Under the pieces are notes generated by a model that ran no database searches, had not been told where the DNA came from, and saw only the letters and a list, made by a program, of their open reading frames with translations. A stretch of 64,000 nt of DNA, taken from NCBI GenBank assembly GCA_021234155.1, contig JAJEKV010000064.1, forward strand, positions 7,566,001-7,630,000, in the 5' to 3' direction. Position numbers and translations under genes: made by a program. Origin of the DNA: Isoetes taiwanensis. Lineage: Eukaryota; Streptophyta; Lycopodiopsida; Isoetales; Isoetaceae. Shown in pieces: positions 34,282 to 46,204 of the stretch. The first letter of the stretch is position 1. The number at the start of each line of letters is the position of its first letter.

Positions 34282-35637
34282 TCAAAGCATGACATGTCCA
34301 TCCAGATTCTCAAATAGCACGTGCCTCATTTGATCACCCTGTTTTTTTAAGGACCTGTTCATGGCTTCTGTTTCATAGTAATATATTGGTGGAGGCTCGT
34401 CTTCAATTGGCAGCATATCCCAGCCCTTGTCTTCCATTATACAAAAGTTCCAAAGAACACAACATGCATGTATAATCTTGGAGGCTTTGCCAATATGTAC
34501 AGGCAAGTGTTTCAGAATTCTAAATTTTTCCTTCACAATGCCAAATCCATTTTCTACACACACTCTGCCCCTACAAATCCTTTTGTTAAACTTACCATAT
34601 GCACCCTGATTTTGAGGAAAGACTTTAAGGAGAAATGGCCTGCTGGAATAAGCTGAATCACCTAATAGTAATGGTAGAATAGTTACCTGAACTTCTTGGT
34701 CAGTAGGCTGCCCCTTCTTCAGTTTTCTGCCACTCAGAGTCACCACAGGTTCCTGTAAAATTTGTTTTGAAGCAATTTTATTGCAAATGGGGCTCTTCTT
34801 GAACTGGTTGGAATCATGGACTGAACCTGTTCTAGTTACACAAACATTTATAAACAATCTGCTATGTGTAACAATTCCTTGCATGAGACATGAGTGCCTC
34901 TTATATCTGCTGTAATAATCTTCCCCATTGTCCTTTTTTTGGGGTTTCCTCCATAAAAAAATATGGGAACCGTCAACTGCACCATATATATTGGGCAACC
35001 CAGTTGCATCATGGAATTCCTTAATACACTGAGTTAATTTTGCACCTGTAGGCATTGCAACAAAACGCTTGTACAGCATTGTCTTCGAAGCCAATACAAG
35101 CGTGACTCTCTTGGTATATTTCTGTACTATTGCTTTCCCAACATAAAATCTCTGTCCGACATGTAAGGGCATATCCCCGTGTGCAAGAAAATACAGAACC
35201 ATAGCAACTGCTTTCCTTGGATCAACAGGGGGCCTTACTTTATTCCCGGGCCTGACAAGATAAGGCACAATTAAACCTACCAGTCTCTCAAATGTGGCTC
35301 TCCTCATCCTGTAAAATTGGTGCCACATATCGTCTTCGAAGGATGGCAGACAATTCCAAGCATGGTTATCGATATTATCCCACTGTGTTCTTTGCCTTGG
35401 AGCAATCCAAAATCTTCTTGGTGGTCTTCTAGCCCTGCTGGAACCCGCAACCATTAAAGCTGCAGATGCGCAAAAAAACATACCATTGTTATCCTCTAAA
35501 ACCTCATCATCGAACAGGGTCATTGGGTCTTCGAGCTCGTTGAGTTCCAATAGTTGCAAACAGTATCTCTGTAATGCAAATCCGAGTGTCAAAGCCCGAA
35601 AAAGCATGGCAATCATACCAAGAATGACCGGATCCAT
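34282..35637 (-). CDS. PIF/Harbinger transposase (DDE)
   Basis: An uninterrupted 451-codon gene, normal length for the family, starting at the ATG at 35637. It cuts and pastes the element using an RNase H-fold DDE core (DDE_Tnp_4). Visible catalytic positions: D222 in YGAVDGSHIFLW, D275 in TRTGSVHDSNQF, the conserved GDSAY (D327), and E362 in RVCVENGFGIVK. The N-terminal third contains a helical region (MRRATFERLVGLIVPYL and DPRKAVAMVLYFL) like the helix-turn-helix of HARBI1-type proteins. No defect is visible, so the element may be active or recently so. Confidence 0.92.
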   Translation of the reverse strand: MDPVILGMIAMLFRALTLGFALQRYCLQLLELNELEDPMTLFDDEVLEDNNGMFFCASAALMVAGSSRARRPPRRFWIAPRQRTQWDNIDNHAWNCLPSFEDDMWHQFYRMRRATFERLVGLIVPYLVRPGNKVRPPVDPRKAVAMVLYFLAHGDMPLHVGQRFYVGKAIVQKYTKRVTLVLASKTMLYKRFVAMPTGAKLTQCIKEFHDATGLPNIYGAVDGSHIFLWRKPQKKDNGEDYYSRYKRHSCLMQGIVTHSRLFINVCVTRTGSVHDSNQFKKSPICNKIASKQILQEPVVTLSGRKLKKGQPTDQEVQVTILPLLLGDSAYSSRPFLLKVFPQNQGAYGKFNKRICRGRVCVENGFGIVKEKFRILKHLPVHIGKASKIIHACCVLWNFCIMEDKGWDMLPIEDEPPPIYYYETEAMNRSLKKQGDQMRHVLFENLDGHVML

Positions 35638-35966
35638 GGTTTAGTGGCCGGAATCGAAAGAATGGGGAGGCAAAACTAGAAATGAATTATCCCACATAGC
35701 CCGCCGAACCAAGAAAAAACAGGCTTGAATATCCCACAATTTGGCGCCCGAATGGGACGTTACGGTTGAATTATCCCACAAAGAATTCGTCGGCCGGAAT
35801 GGATGCACGATCTAAAATCCGGCAAACAGCAAAAATTCTGCCAATAACAGAGGCTGTTAAGCCTCGAGAGACAATTGTCTCTCCTCTCCTCCCAAAAAAA
35901 TACGTACATTTCGGGAAGAAACCGTATGTGACGAGAGATGGATTTTTTTACGAGCATGTGGCCGAC

Positions 35967-35968
<2 letters not shown>

Positions 35969-36062
<94 letters not shown>
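35969..36062. repeat. (GA)n microsatellite, 94 bp
   Basis: Perfect GA dinucleotide run between the right terminus of the PIF/Harbinger element and the 3' end of LINE B. Confidence 0.98.
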
Positions 36063-36065
<3 letters not shown>

Positions 36066-37610
36066 AAATTGAAATTGTATTTATTATGTCTGTAAGCACA
36101 TCATCTATACAACCATTCATCTAATGCATCCTCATATGGAAATGCATTAGTCCCTCCCTCATCTAACTCACTCAGTTCAACTATATTCAACATCTTAAGT
36201 TTTTTCTCGCTTCAATACATTACACCCCTTATATATCGTCCCATAGTTATGCCTGGAAGGTCAAAAAACTCTGTAAGTGTGTGCGCATGAATCTGATGCT
36301 TCTCTCTGACATTTATATATGCGGGGCAATCCAACAGGACATGTAATTCATCTTCAAGCTTAGCACTTCCACAGAGCTAGCAAAGGCGTAACTCCTGTGG
36401 AATATTATTCCACCTGCCAACCTCAACTCCAAGTCTGTGTGAGCTCAACCTAATCCTGCAAATGGTATGTCCGTGCTAGTATTTATGTGTTCCTCCAGAT
36501 ACTTACCTGTCTGCATACTAGGGTTGATCTGAGTTTTATAAAATTCTTTCTTCGCTCCACCATCTCTCCAGCTGCATCAAAAAAAGCTTCCTGACACCCA
36601 CCTTTTTATGTCATCTTTATTTGTTAACAAGTTCTGCATATGCATTCCCCATTTTGCCATCCATAATTCCACCTGCAAACCAACCTTTACCACGAGTCTC
36701 CTCCAAAGCCATCCTGGGCAAACTGTTACTCGACATGGTGTATAGAATTTTATGGACATACTTGAGTGTTCTACACAAGGTCTCTGCTTCAAGTGTTAAC
36801 ATCCCAGACTCAACTAGCATCATATCATATGGCGTTTGCACCTTGACCCTTAGCTCTGTTCTGAAAAATCTCTTTTGTACCTTTTCTACCTTTTTCCATG
36901 TCCAAGATAGTAGCAAAAAGTTTGGCATAAAAGCTACCTATCAAAATCATGTGATAATTATACAAATCTGATTCATCACCTATCTTACAAAGTGGAACTA
37001 CTCTATTAAGTTGCCACTCCTCTGGAAATCCTTCTCTCATTACAATATTGAACAAGTTTAGTAACACATCTGTTACTCCATATCTCTGTTGCCAGCCATT
37101 AGCATCAGCAGCTTTGTTATTGCATAATTTCTGAAGTCCCTCAACTATGTCACTATGTGTGATGGTCAAATATTTAGATTCATATATGTGATCCGTGCAG
37201 GTTTCAACTCCTGGAAAATAATAAAGCTTCTTAACTTCTGCCAGTAGGTCCTTTACTTCAAAAGTGGTTCTAATATTCCGTGGAATTCTGATTCTGTTCC
37301 AAAACCTCTTTGGGTATGCAAGCAATTCTGTGAGCATTTGCATATGTTTTTTATGTAAATACCTCTTTTTTTTTCCCTTGATCAGCCTAATATCTCTCTT
37401 TCTTTCCTTATTCTTTTCTTGCCCCCTGGCATTCTTAAATTTCTGTCTCTGTTGCTTGCACTCGAAATCAAACCAGCCATTGCAAAGCAACCCTTTCCTC
37501 TGCCTAGCTGAGATAAAGCATTCTTCTGCGCTATTCAACACTAACCGTATGAGTACACTGCTAATTTTAGTTGCTTTTTCTGGCCAAGATACCAAAGCAA
37601 TCTTCTAGTC
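36063..37610 (-). mobile_element. LINE B: 5'-truncated, rearranged LINE
   Basis: Minus strand. From 5' to 3': linker ending (CNGWFDFECKQQRQKFKNARG), RT start (GLQKLCNNKAADANG, FPEEWQLNRVVPLCKIGDES, FYAKLFATIL), then an abrupt jump to the C-terminal part (WKKVEKVQKRFFRTELRVKVQTPYDMML, LEETRGKGWFAGG), so the catalytic palm is deleted. The 3' end reads ...ATAATAAATACAATTTCAATTTCAAT and then runs into the GA/TC repeat. Related to LINE A. Confidence 0.82.
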
Positions 37611-38434
37611 ACAAATTTGTTTATAGACATCCACCTTCTCATACCTCATAGCAAGCTTGTGGATAGAATCTATGGCCTTAGCATGTATGGGCTTGCCCAT
37701 ATTATGTTTCAACAAATATTGGAACATGGTCAGATTCTACTTTGCTATCTCAAACATTGAAGTTTGCAATTAATCCTAAAAAAGAAGGTTTTGCTAATAA
37801 TTGCCAAAAATTTATTATAAGGCTTTTGACTTGTAGTAAATTTTCCAAAGCGATGAACTAAATAAGAGGAAGTTTTACCTTTGAATCGATAGACTTCATA
37901 TTTCAAAAGTCTAGTTTCGTCTTTGTCTTCATAACGAGGTTTTTGAGACTTACCTTCGTGGTACTTTCCTTGAGTGCGATAATACAAAGTTCAATAGATC
38001 GCATCTTATATTACATGGGTTGAAGTCCATTTGTTAGATGGCACATATTATTATCAAAGGACTTGTAAATCCAATGGAAGAAGCAGTACGTATATGGAAG
38101 CAGCACAACCATGACATTGACTAGCATCCAGAAAAGGAAGTGGTGGGTTCACGAAGAAGATTACAAAGCTTTACTAATCCTAATGCAATATACTACAAAC
38201 TCTTTATTGTGGAGCTAACCGAGTATCAAGACCTAAGTTAAAGATGGACAATTCAGGAGCTTTATGACGTGTTGCAGAGTGTACAAGGAGCCTAACATGG
38301 AATCCTATGCGTGTTGACAAACTTACGGTCATATTATAAGCACTTGTAAGACTATCCTCTCTTTGGGATTGTCAAACATTGTAAGCGAGAGCATTGGTGT
38401 GCCTATAAGTAAATACACAGTGTGATGCAATCAC
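37611..38434. other. Interval without a gene
   Basis: AT-rich sequence with no convincing frame, RNA gene or terminal repeat that I can see. Confidence 0.5.
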
Positions 38435-38806
38435 TTATATTGCTTTGTTTAAAGTCCATACTAGACTAATCTTATACAGACTAGCTAGCTTATCCCACTG
38501 CCTTGCGGCAGCCAAAGTGGAGGACACGTATAGGCTTTTAAGTTCTACCACGTCGGGGATCATTATCGTATAACCCCAATAACCAACTCCCAAAGATAAA
38601 TATACATTGACAAGGTTTGAACCCATGACCAAATGCACATTTATTTTGGCATTACTAGGCCTATACCAACTCACCATACATCCGTTGGGCAAAACTTTTG
38701 CCTTACATGTATACTTTGTAGGCAAGATATAATCCTGCTTTAGGAAGTCTAGTCCTAGGGGCATGGCTTTTATGTATAAGAAGTACACAGCTTGAGAGCC
38801 TTTCAA
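38435..38806 (-). pseudogene. Possible PPR-protein fragment
   Basis: A 123-codon frame with the spacing of a plant pentatricopeptide (PLS-type) repeat: PTKYTCKAKVLPNGC at the start of one unit, VMGSNLVNVYLSLGV matching the usual GSNLVDMYAKCG-type helix, and MIPDVVELKSLY matching the MPxxDVVSW turn. The repeats are badly decayed and there is no organelle targeting sequence or second full unit. It is a guess from pattern, not a firm family call. Confidence 0.35.
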
Positions 38807-39806
38807 AAGTTAGCAGATGGATTCATTAATACCAGGAGCAGCACACTAGTATGAAGAAAAGTCTCAATTTGTACTTTGTTATTCAATCTTTCTTTTTTTT
38901 TTTTTGGGGGTGTGTGTGTTCAGTTTCAGCTACGCTTGTCATCAGGGAGAACGTTAGGAAGCATGATGACTAAGCATGCTGACATGGCATGTCTTATAAA
39001 GCCATGCTCACGTCTAGTTTAGTAGTTTTCTCTACAGTCCTCTGCACACTGCTTTGGATACATTGCTGTCTTTCTTCAGTCCTCTTCATAAAGATTCTGT
39101 TCTGTCAACAAATTGCTCTATCACAAAGGAATTTCACGAACTTCCCATTAAACATTATCCACAATGAAAATGAGATCTCGTAATGAGAACTATACAAGCT
39201 GACCATTGATGATAATTCTCAGTACCCAAGTACTCAGATGGGATATTTTGTATTGCCATGTTCTCATTGAGGACATGAACCAATGAATATGATATACATG
39301 AGATGTTTGTATGTCCAATCAACCTTGTTCTTCCATCTAGAAAGAAAAAAGGTCTTTTTACCTGTAGCCATGTACTTATATTTACTCTGTGAAAGAGCAT
39401 CATCATGGTTGCATCTTATGGAGCTCTTGCAAAATATGCATCAATAGGAAGATGATCATCCGCCATAGATGTGGGTTTTTTCTTTGCATGTGCATTATGT
39501 GGACCTTTTCCTGTGCAAGGCCTAAAAAAAACAAGAACGCAATCAGTGAGTCTGTCCAACCAAAGAAAATCCAAACAACAAATGACAAACTTTCATCACA
39601 TGATATTTCAAATGAATCAAGCATGGATTGTAGTTCTTCAAAGTTGCAGACTGAGATTCACTATGGTACAGGAGTATATAACAATAGAAGACACAAAACC
39701 AGCCAAGCTTAAGGGAAAAATACCAAACATGAGCGCTCACTAACGAAGAGAAAGGTAATTGAAAAGTGCCGCTAACTAACTATACTGCTAACTAATAATA
39801 AACAGT
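38807..39806. other. Interval downstream of polymerase kappa
   Basis: No firm gene. A plus-strand frame at 39389-39712 ends in a Ser/Lys-rich polar stretch (SSHDISNESSMDCSSSKL) that could be an exon of something, but no homologue comes to mind and there is no splice support. A T run and short GT repeat lie at 38886-38920. Confidence 0.4.
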
Positions 39807-42800
39807 CTACCTCTTACTGCTAGGCCTTTGCAACCTGCTCTCGATTTCCATGTCTTGCCGATAAAGCATCAGCGCAAAGTGATAATCATCATGCTCCTGC
39901 TGTATAAAATTTGGTACACTTATTCCACACAAAGGGCATTTCATAGCCTTGTGTATGTTACCATCACATGGTACGACGTTCTGAAACTTACTCAGCAGTT
40001 TGTCTATGGTAGATGCTTGTCTGTCTTCACATTTTATAGTAAAAGGCGAGTCACAACTTATAGTCTTATTATTTCTATCTTTGAAGCATCTGCCCTTTTT
40101 ATCTACATCAACCTCAGATGCTTCAGAAATATCAAGACCTGCACAAAGCATGTCCTCTTTTAGTCCATCAAAGATAAACTAGTTTCAAATTAAAGTAAAG
40201 AAATCTTAGAAGGTACCCTGACAAAGATCCCCAACTTTGTTCTAATATTCTAGAACCATCACAGCTATTCTCAACCCCATACACATTAAGCACTACTCGA
40301 CAACAAATGAGTTAAAGCACAAGACAGTAGACGATGCAAAAGACAAGGATAGGTACCTAGAGAATCCCAATTGCTTGGTTTTTGGGTAAACAATTGGCTG
40401 CATTCATCTCTTCTTTACATTAAACATGGAATAGATATTACGATCAAGATACAGTAGTTCAATTGTTTTCTTATTCATATCATGTTAATGCCATATTTAG
40501 AACCAACAACAATTTGGAAGTGAAACTTATTTTTCAAATCGCAACAATTCTTAAAGATAATGAAGCTGCCATAGCTCCAGATGCCATTTACATGTTAGAC
40601 CTTGTTAAAACCTGCCCCTAATACGTTGTCAGCAAAAATTTGTGGAGTTTGCTATCTACTAAATCTAAAACGATATTGTCTTGTGAATTTTATTGGAAGG
40701 ATGCATAAGCTTCTGAAGCATCAAACCTTGCTCCATGTTGCTTGGATCTTCCACTTGCATCAACTCCTTGCTATTTGCTAGGACATTAGGCTTGGATTCC
40801 CTTTGCATAAAACAACTAAGTGTCTTTTGCAGAGGATCAACAGATCCAGAACTTGTCCCTTCAAATTGTGATATCCGCAAACCTGGCAATAAACAACAAA
40901 GAAGATGCTTACAGCTCAACCTTACTTTATAAACTCCTTAATCTCATCTAATAACTCCCATTGCTAGAAACAGATAAATGACATACCAATCAGCCGTAAC
41001 GACATAGGAAGCTCAGATTTAAGCAGCTTGGATGCATATAACCTAATTTCTTCCTTAGAATCAATATAGTGATGCAATGAAATGGCACGAGTTCTCACCT
41101 GCATAATAGCTCTAGAACTCAATATGTCCAAAAATGGCACACAAAAGCTAGACAGATATAGACCTGAAATGTCGCAGTTTTCAGCTTAAGAGTTAAGGTT
41201 CGTCCCCGCAGTTTTTCTTTTGCCATGTCCTGCTCCAGTGATTCTGAAATGCTATCTGTAGAGAATCACAATTGCGGTTTAAGATTAACCTTCTAATTTC
41301 TCATTCATTGTTTGCACAGATTAATACAATTGCGATCAGTTCTCCAGTTAAAGAATGGTACAAACATGGTAAGTCCCAACACGGCTTTGATTTATATCTC
41401 TCCTCTCTCTGACCTCTCCCTGAGGCCCCTTCTAATTCCAGCTCGCAACAGCCGAGCACTTTATGGCAACACACCATTATAATTGAGAAGATTGGTAATC
41501 ATTCTGAAGTGAGAATGTGGGAGTGTAAATAATGCTCTGGCATTTTCACGTTCAGCATCACACAAGTGAAGCCATTTCACAATTGGTGGAGCTGGACTTA
41601 GAAAGTGTGAATCTGTGCCATCTGCAAGGAGGGAGCTCATGGGTATTGAGGGTCACCTTCTGCTGTTGCCCCAGTTGAAGCTGATCATGAACCTTGTAAC
41701 TTTGTTGAATATTTCCTGATGCAAATTACATCTGATGTATTTTTTGTTGAATACAGAGCTCTGTTTCTATCCGTTGTTAGTAGGAATGTCAGTGTTGTTT
41801 CTATTAATCTACTATTAGTGGGAATATCAGCTTGAATTTGGTTAAAATTATTTTACAAATGTGTACCTTAGATAATTGAATCTAAAGAACAGTTCTTAAA
41901 CTCGTATCTAGAAAGGGACTAACCATGGGTACAAAGAAAGGAAGAAAGCAAGGAAGGAAGGAAGGAAGGAAAAGGAAGGAAGGAAGGGAGGGAGGGAAGA
42001 GAAGAGAGAGAGAGAGAAGAAGAGAGGAGAGGAAGGAGGGAGGGAGGGAGGGAGGGAGGGAGGGAGGGAGGGAGGGAGGGAGGGAGGGGGAGGGAGGGAG
42101 GATTTATTAATGTCTACGTAAGACCCGAAGGGTCTATGAGACCATAACATAAACAGAATTCAAGACCTCCAGGAGGAAAACCCTCCTGTTATCTAAAGTA
42201 CGGAAACAAAAATATTAAGTTTAACAATTGAAAATCTAAGAATCCGCTCAGATAGGGTTTGATGGAGACAGCCCATCCGTTCCTGTGACTGCTGCAAAGT
42301 AATTCATAATAACCCTTCTTGGCTTGCTTTGATGCTTGCTGTTTGGCCTCTTCTGAAAAGACTTTTTATGTTTCATGGCTGCTGATTGTTTTATCTTCTT
42401 AGACAGTGCCAAAGTCACCCCTTTAGGGTCAGGATACTTCCTCTTCTGTGATGAGTCTACTATCATCTTATCATCGTTTGTCTCAGATGAAAAGAAATTA
42501 GTTATTTCTGTTTGCTTCAGAAAGAGATATAACTATTAATGCAGCTCACTTTGACTTGAATAGACACATTAATCGCATGTTGTCAGTGCCATAGTACAAG
42601 CCATCTAGCCTTACACCATGTCATGATGTTCTTGGAACATCAGCCAAATATTTCTGTGCTGCTGTGTCATAATATTTAATTCATACAAATATTATGATAG
42701 CTGAAAACAGCAGGTGAACCACCAATTATAGGCATGATTGGCTGAGGCAAAAGACATGTCAAAAGGCCAACTGGTTTTCGACAAAACAAAACATGAGAAA

Positions 42801-45800
42801 GCAGAAGCTTATTAGCGGAAAAATGAAGTATAAAAAAACATGTCATCGACTAAGAGCACTTCAATTTACCTAGGCGTTTTACACATCTTTATTACAGGCT
42901 GTGATTATATAAAGCCATACCTATCATCCTCAGAAAAGCTGCTTCATCGTTAGTTGCCATAAAGGTTCGTTCATTACTTAAACTCTTCCTTGTCTCATCT
43001 TGTGGAGGATCTGATCCACCAATTCCTAATCCAACAGAAATAAAAAAATCTGCAGAATGAGGAAAACAAGGTATGAGAAATTACAGGGTCTTCACTTGCC
43101 GACTTATCAGAACGTACACCTGACTCAGAATTAACAGAAAGACAGGTCTCTGTCATAAACTACAAACTTTTTTCATGTTTCTTAACAATTTTATTTCTCA
43201 TTGACTTTACTTGTCATTTAAGATATTCAGAAGATGGATATTCATGCCATCCAGGGCAGGGCACTGATCAAGCATCTAAATGTTTACGTAAAGTATAACC
43301 CACTTCGAACAGATAAAAGAATAAAAAATGGTCATTTAATTACACCTCTTGATGCAGCAGAAAAGAGGGCTGCAATCTCATAGCATTTTCGTATAAGATC
43401 CCCACAAACCCTAATATCCAAAACCTCCTTCAATAACCTTTCCGTCACCTTTCCAATGCCAGATACCTGCAAATTCATATACTTCTGTGGCTTTAAGAAA
43501 TTACTATCATTAGTAAAACCACAACATGACTAAATAAAGCTAGTAACTAGACACTAACTACCTAACAAATATCTCATTTTGTAGTATGGCACAAGTTCAA
43601 AAAACCTTCCGAATTGGAAGAGTGGAAACGAAGTTCATGATGTCTTCTCTGCTGTTTGGTATGACAAACTGCCCATTTGGCTTGTTAATATCTGAACATA
43701 CCTGGAAAAAAAGGACCATTAAACATAAACAAAAAACTATAAACTGTGCACTAAAATGTGAGAACATGTGTTAGTATTAGGCCATATGTGATGGCAGGCC
43801 ACCTATGATGGTGACAAGTTGACATGTATGTTCAAATGTTTAGCACAGTTTGCCTACATGACATTCAGCAGCTAATAAATCATGTAAAGAGCTGAAGGCC
43901 TTCATTCTAATTGTATCTTTTCCTATTCTTACATTTACTAGAAGTTTCTCTTCTTTTCTCCCCTGCATCGACCCTTGTCATAATATCATGTTTGGACGAC
44001 GAATGAGGGCCGACCAAAGCCACAAATTGAGTTGCAGGGAGAGTGTTGCACAAGGAAGACAGAAAAAGTTCTTAATGTCTATGGCAATCCAGAAGCATGT
44101 GTCTCAGAATCAAAAACTGAATCAAGATAAGGCATCAGAATGTTTGAAAATTAAAAGGCTAGATAATTGTTTTATTTGTAGCTGAAACATCTGGCTTGAG
44201 CATATAACATGACGTTTTTAAATTGACACGAATATGCGGGTATGGACAAAATTATGATAAGAGTGCATATATACAGGTGCTGATACTAACAATGTCATAC
44301 TAGAGTAACTTTTTTTGCCCAAATTGAATGCTTTTGTATCTCTAACATGATGAAATACACTCTTGCATGGGTTCTCCCATTATTGTGCATCCATATGTCC
44401 GACAATCATTTCGACCAAGTATAGGTAATGGCATACCTTTGCCAACAACCTATTGGGACCAACACCAGCACTGCAAGTTAGTTTTGTCCTTTCCTGGACT
44501 TTCTGCCGTAGCTGTTCAGCAATCTGCGAAAACAAACCATAACTGTGACGGGTAAATGTGCCAAAACAAACCATAAAAAATATGCCTAAATCATTGAATC
44601 CATGGATGGGAGTTACATTTGATCTCATTGACCGTTATAGTTTTTAGTAGACTTTTCCTTCCCACCAAATACCTTCTTAAGGGGTTGGCAATAAAGACAG
44701 AAATTAATTCTGGAATGGAGCTATAACTACCCTTCTTTGGAATGGCATGTTTTCTGACTATTTATAGACTCCTACGCACATACTTCGCATAAGAAGTTAA
44801 CTGGTGACTTGTAGGTTACCTCTGCACCACTGAGATTGCTTTGCTGACAGACAAGGGTAACATCAAGGTATGCTTCATCCAGGCTCCTTGCTATAAATCG
44901 ACGATCATACTCTTGAAACACTAAAATGACATAAGATATTAAAAACAATAATCACATTTCCCGGGGTGGGCAGGGGGCACCTTGGTGAGTAAGTTCACTG
45001 ATATACGAATATTTCTCAAAATTAGGCTTCACAAAGATCAAATTAGGACACAACTCCTTTGCAATAAATCCAGGCATAGCTGCCCGTACCCCATACTTAC
45101 GAGCCTGCAGCAGGAATAAGTCATGTCATCTTTATGGCCATTAGAGTATCAATCCAAACACAGATACCTCATAATTAGCAGTACAGATCATAGACATGCT
45201 TCCCACTGCCATCGGCTTTCTCTCTAGTGAAGGGTCTTCCAATGTCTCAACGGCAGCATAAAACGCATCCATGTCCACATGCACCCAGATATGAGAAAGA
45301 TCACGAGATGCTTCAACTTCAGCAATTCTTCTATCAACAGTCTGCATGAGGCAAAAGAAAGTCAGTTCAAATTATGCCAAAGGACAACAAAATTAGAGTT
45401 GCCCTTCCACCTTTTTAATAGTAAGAAGGTCATTATGTGATATTGAAGCTGCTTGGGCTTGTAACCGTTCTATCCGCTCTTGTACCATAGCTTCTTTGCG
45501 TTGCTCATTTTTGAAAAAGTTTGAACCCTTACTCATTTTGTATACCACCTTTTGCACTCTCTCTTTATCAACGCCATCCATACCTGCTAGTTGAAGGCAA
45601 ATTAAACGACAGCTGCTTCTTGAGGCTGAAGTACTTGAGTTATAAGGTTGTAACCAAACATATTTAAACTCTTTACACATAAGGGAGCACATTTTATCTG
45701 CAAGTGATTTTGCAGCCAAAATCATCTAATCAAAATTTTTGCGGTCCTTACTTACTGTACCTTGTACCCAATTATTGTCTAGTTCATCCCATAAGAGGGC

Positions 45801-46015
45801 TTAGTACTGCTGCTATTATGTATCTACATTACCTATTGGATCAGCTCATTGACCATTGAATTACCCTCAACAAAATTATACAACGAACTTTCAACAATTA
45901 AACAAAACAGATACATACCGGCTTTGGCATTTAAAAAAACTGTGTCGTAAGAATGCCAGGGATTTGCATTTGAAGCTGGCTTAAGCCGTTCATCATCAGG
46001 GTGAAGCTCTCCCAT
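39807..46015 (-). CDS. POLK: DNA polymerase kappa (Y-family), complete 13-exon gene
   Basis: Pol kappa copies past bulky minor-groove lesions in the nucleus. Exons: 46015-45919, 45583-45411, 45341-45168, 45104-44981, 44920-44820, 44523-44437, 43701-43606, 43466-43346, 43049-42921, 41255-41164, 41098-40987, 40882-40727, 40138-39807. All borders are GT/AG, phases agree, and the sum is 1794 nt (597 aa plus stop). The start is the first in-frame ATG; a TAG precedes it. Kappa hallmarks: N-clasp NPWHSYDTVFLNAKAGMDG, VDMDAFYAAVE (catalytic D113), ARKYGVRAAMPGF, SLDEAYLDV (D204, E205), CSAGVGPNRLLAKV, VSGIGKVTERLL and the little-finger motifs KLRGRTLTLKLKTATF and MSLRLIGLRISQF. A zinc finger, CPLC at 555-558 with H570 and H574, lies near the C-terminus. 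The exon 12 donor (CAAG|GTTTGA) is the least certain border. Confidence 0.9.
39860..39940 (-). other. C-terminal UBZ-type zinc finger of Pol kappa
   Basis: CPLCGISVPNFIQQEHDDYHFALML is split here only by description: two Cys (555, 558) and two His (570, 574). The C2H2 spacing and the HxDYHFAL helix are those of the UBZ3 finger known from polymerase eta, which binds ubiquitin on PCNA. Animal kappa has C2HC-type UBZ4 fingers instead. Confidence 0.65.
41933..42102. repeat. (GGAA)n / (GGGA)n purine tract inside Pol kappa intron 9
   Basis: About 170 bases almost entirely G and A, starting as GGAA repeats and ending as GGGA repeats. It abuts, at 42103, TTTATTAATGTCTACGTAAG, which looks like the 3' end of a minus-strand LINE (same pattern as at 55313 and 61913). 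Confidence 0.85.
42248..42524 (-). other. Candidate alternative exon with a PIP box, in Pol kappa intron 9
   Basis: On the same strand as the polymerase, an open frame begins after a pyrimidine-rich acceptor (ATATCTCTTTCTGAAG|CAAACAG) and encodes QTEITNFFSS, a canonical PCNA-interacting QxxIxxFF box, then a Lys/Arg/Ser-rich tail, a second PIP-like VIMNYFAA and a stop at 42248. Using the acceptor six or seven bases further in (CAAACAG|AAATAAC) joins in frame to exon 9. It would give a Pol kappa lacking the little finger and ending in PCNA-binding sequence. It could also be a retroposed 3' end of another gene. Confidence 0.45.
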
Positions 46016-46141
46016 ATCCAAAAGTGGAATATGTCGGAATCGAATTTTTTTGAGCACAGCTAAAAAGTCCTTGGCGGGATTTCTCCTTTCGATGTTGCAT
46101 GGAACGATCTTTGTATTTATAAACGTGCCACCTGGAAACTA

Positions 46142-46204
46142 GCTGGCGGCGCCCGGCTGGCAGTGCCCACGAGCGGCGGAGCCGGGAGTGGTGGCGCCGC
46201 CAGC
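46142..46204. other. GC-rich inverted repeat upstream of Pol kappa
   Basis: GCTGGCGGCGCC (46142-46153) and GGCGCCGCCAGC (46193-46204) are perfect 12-bp arms; inside them CCCGGCT and AGCCGGG also pair. It lies about 130 bases upstream of the Pol kappa start codon, in the 5' untranslated or promoter region. Confidence 0.75.

Larger units (their letters stand above)
32834..35968 (-). mobile_element. PIF/Harbinger DNA transposon, apparently complete (3135 bp)
   Basis: Terminal inverted repeats are GCGTTGGCCACATGCT (32834-32849) and AGCATGTGGCCGACGC (35953-35968), 15 of 16 bases matching. The element has two convergent genes: a small ORF on the plus strand and an intact transposase on the minus strand. 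Both ends touch GA microsatellite, as if it had inserted into one. The expected 3-bp target duplication is not clean (GAT at left, GAG at right). Three copies of GAATTATCCCACA-like sequence at about 35683, 35727 and 35768, between transposase start and right end, could be subterminal transposase sites or promoter elements. Confidence 0.88.

Noticed and set aside
39389-39743. Plus-strand frame with a polar Ser/Lys-rich tail
   Set aside because: Could be an exon, but no splice partner or homologue is apparent; left as unsupported.
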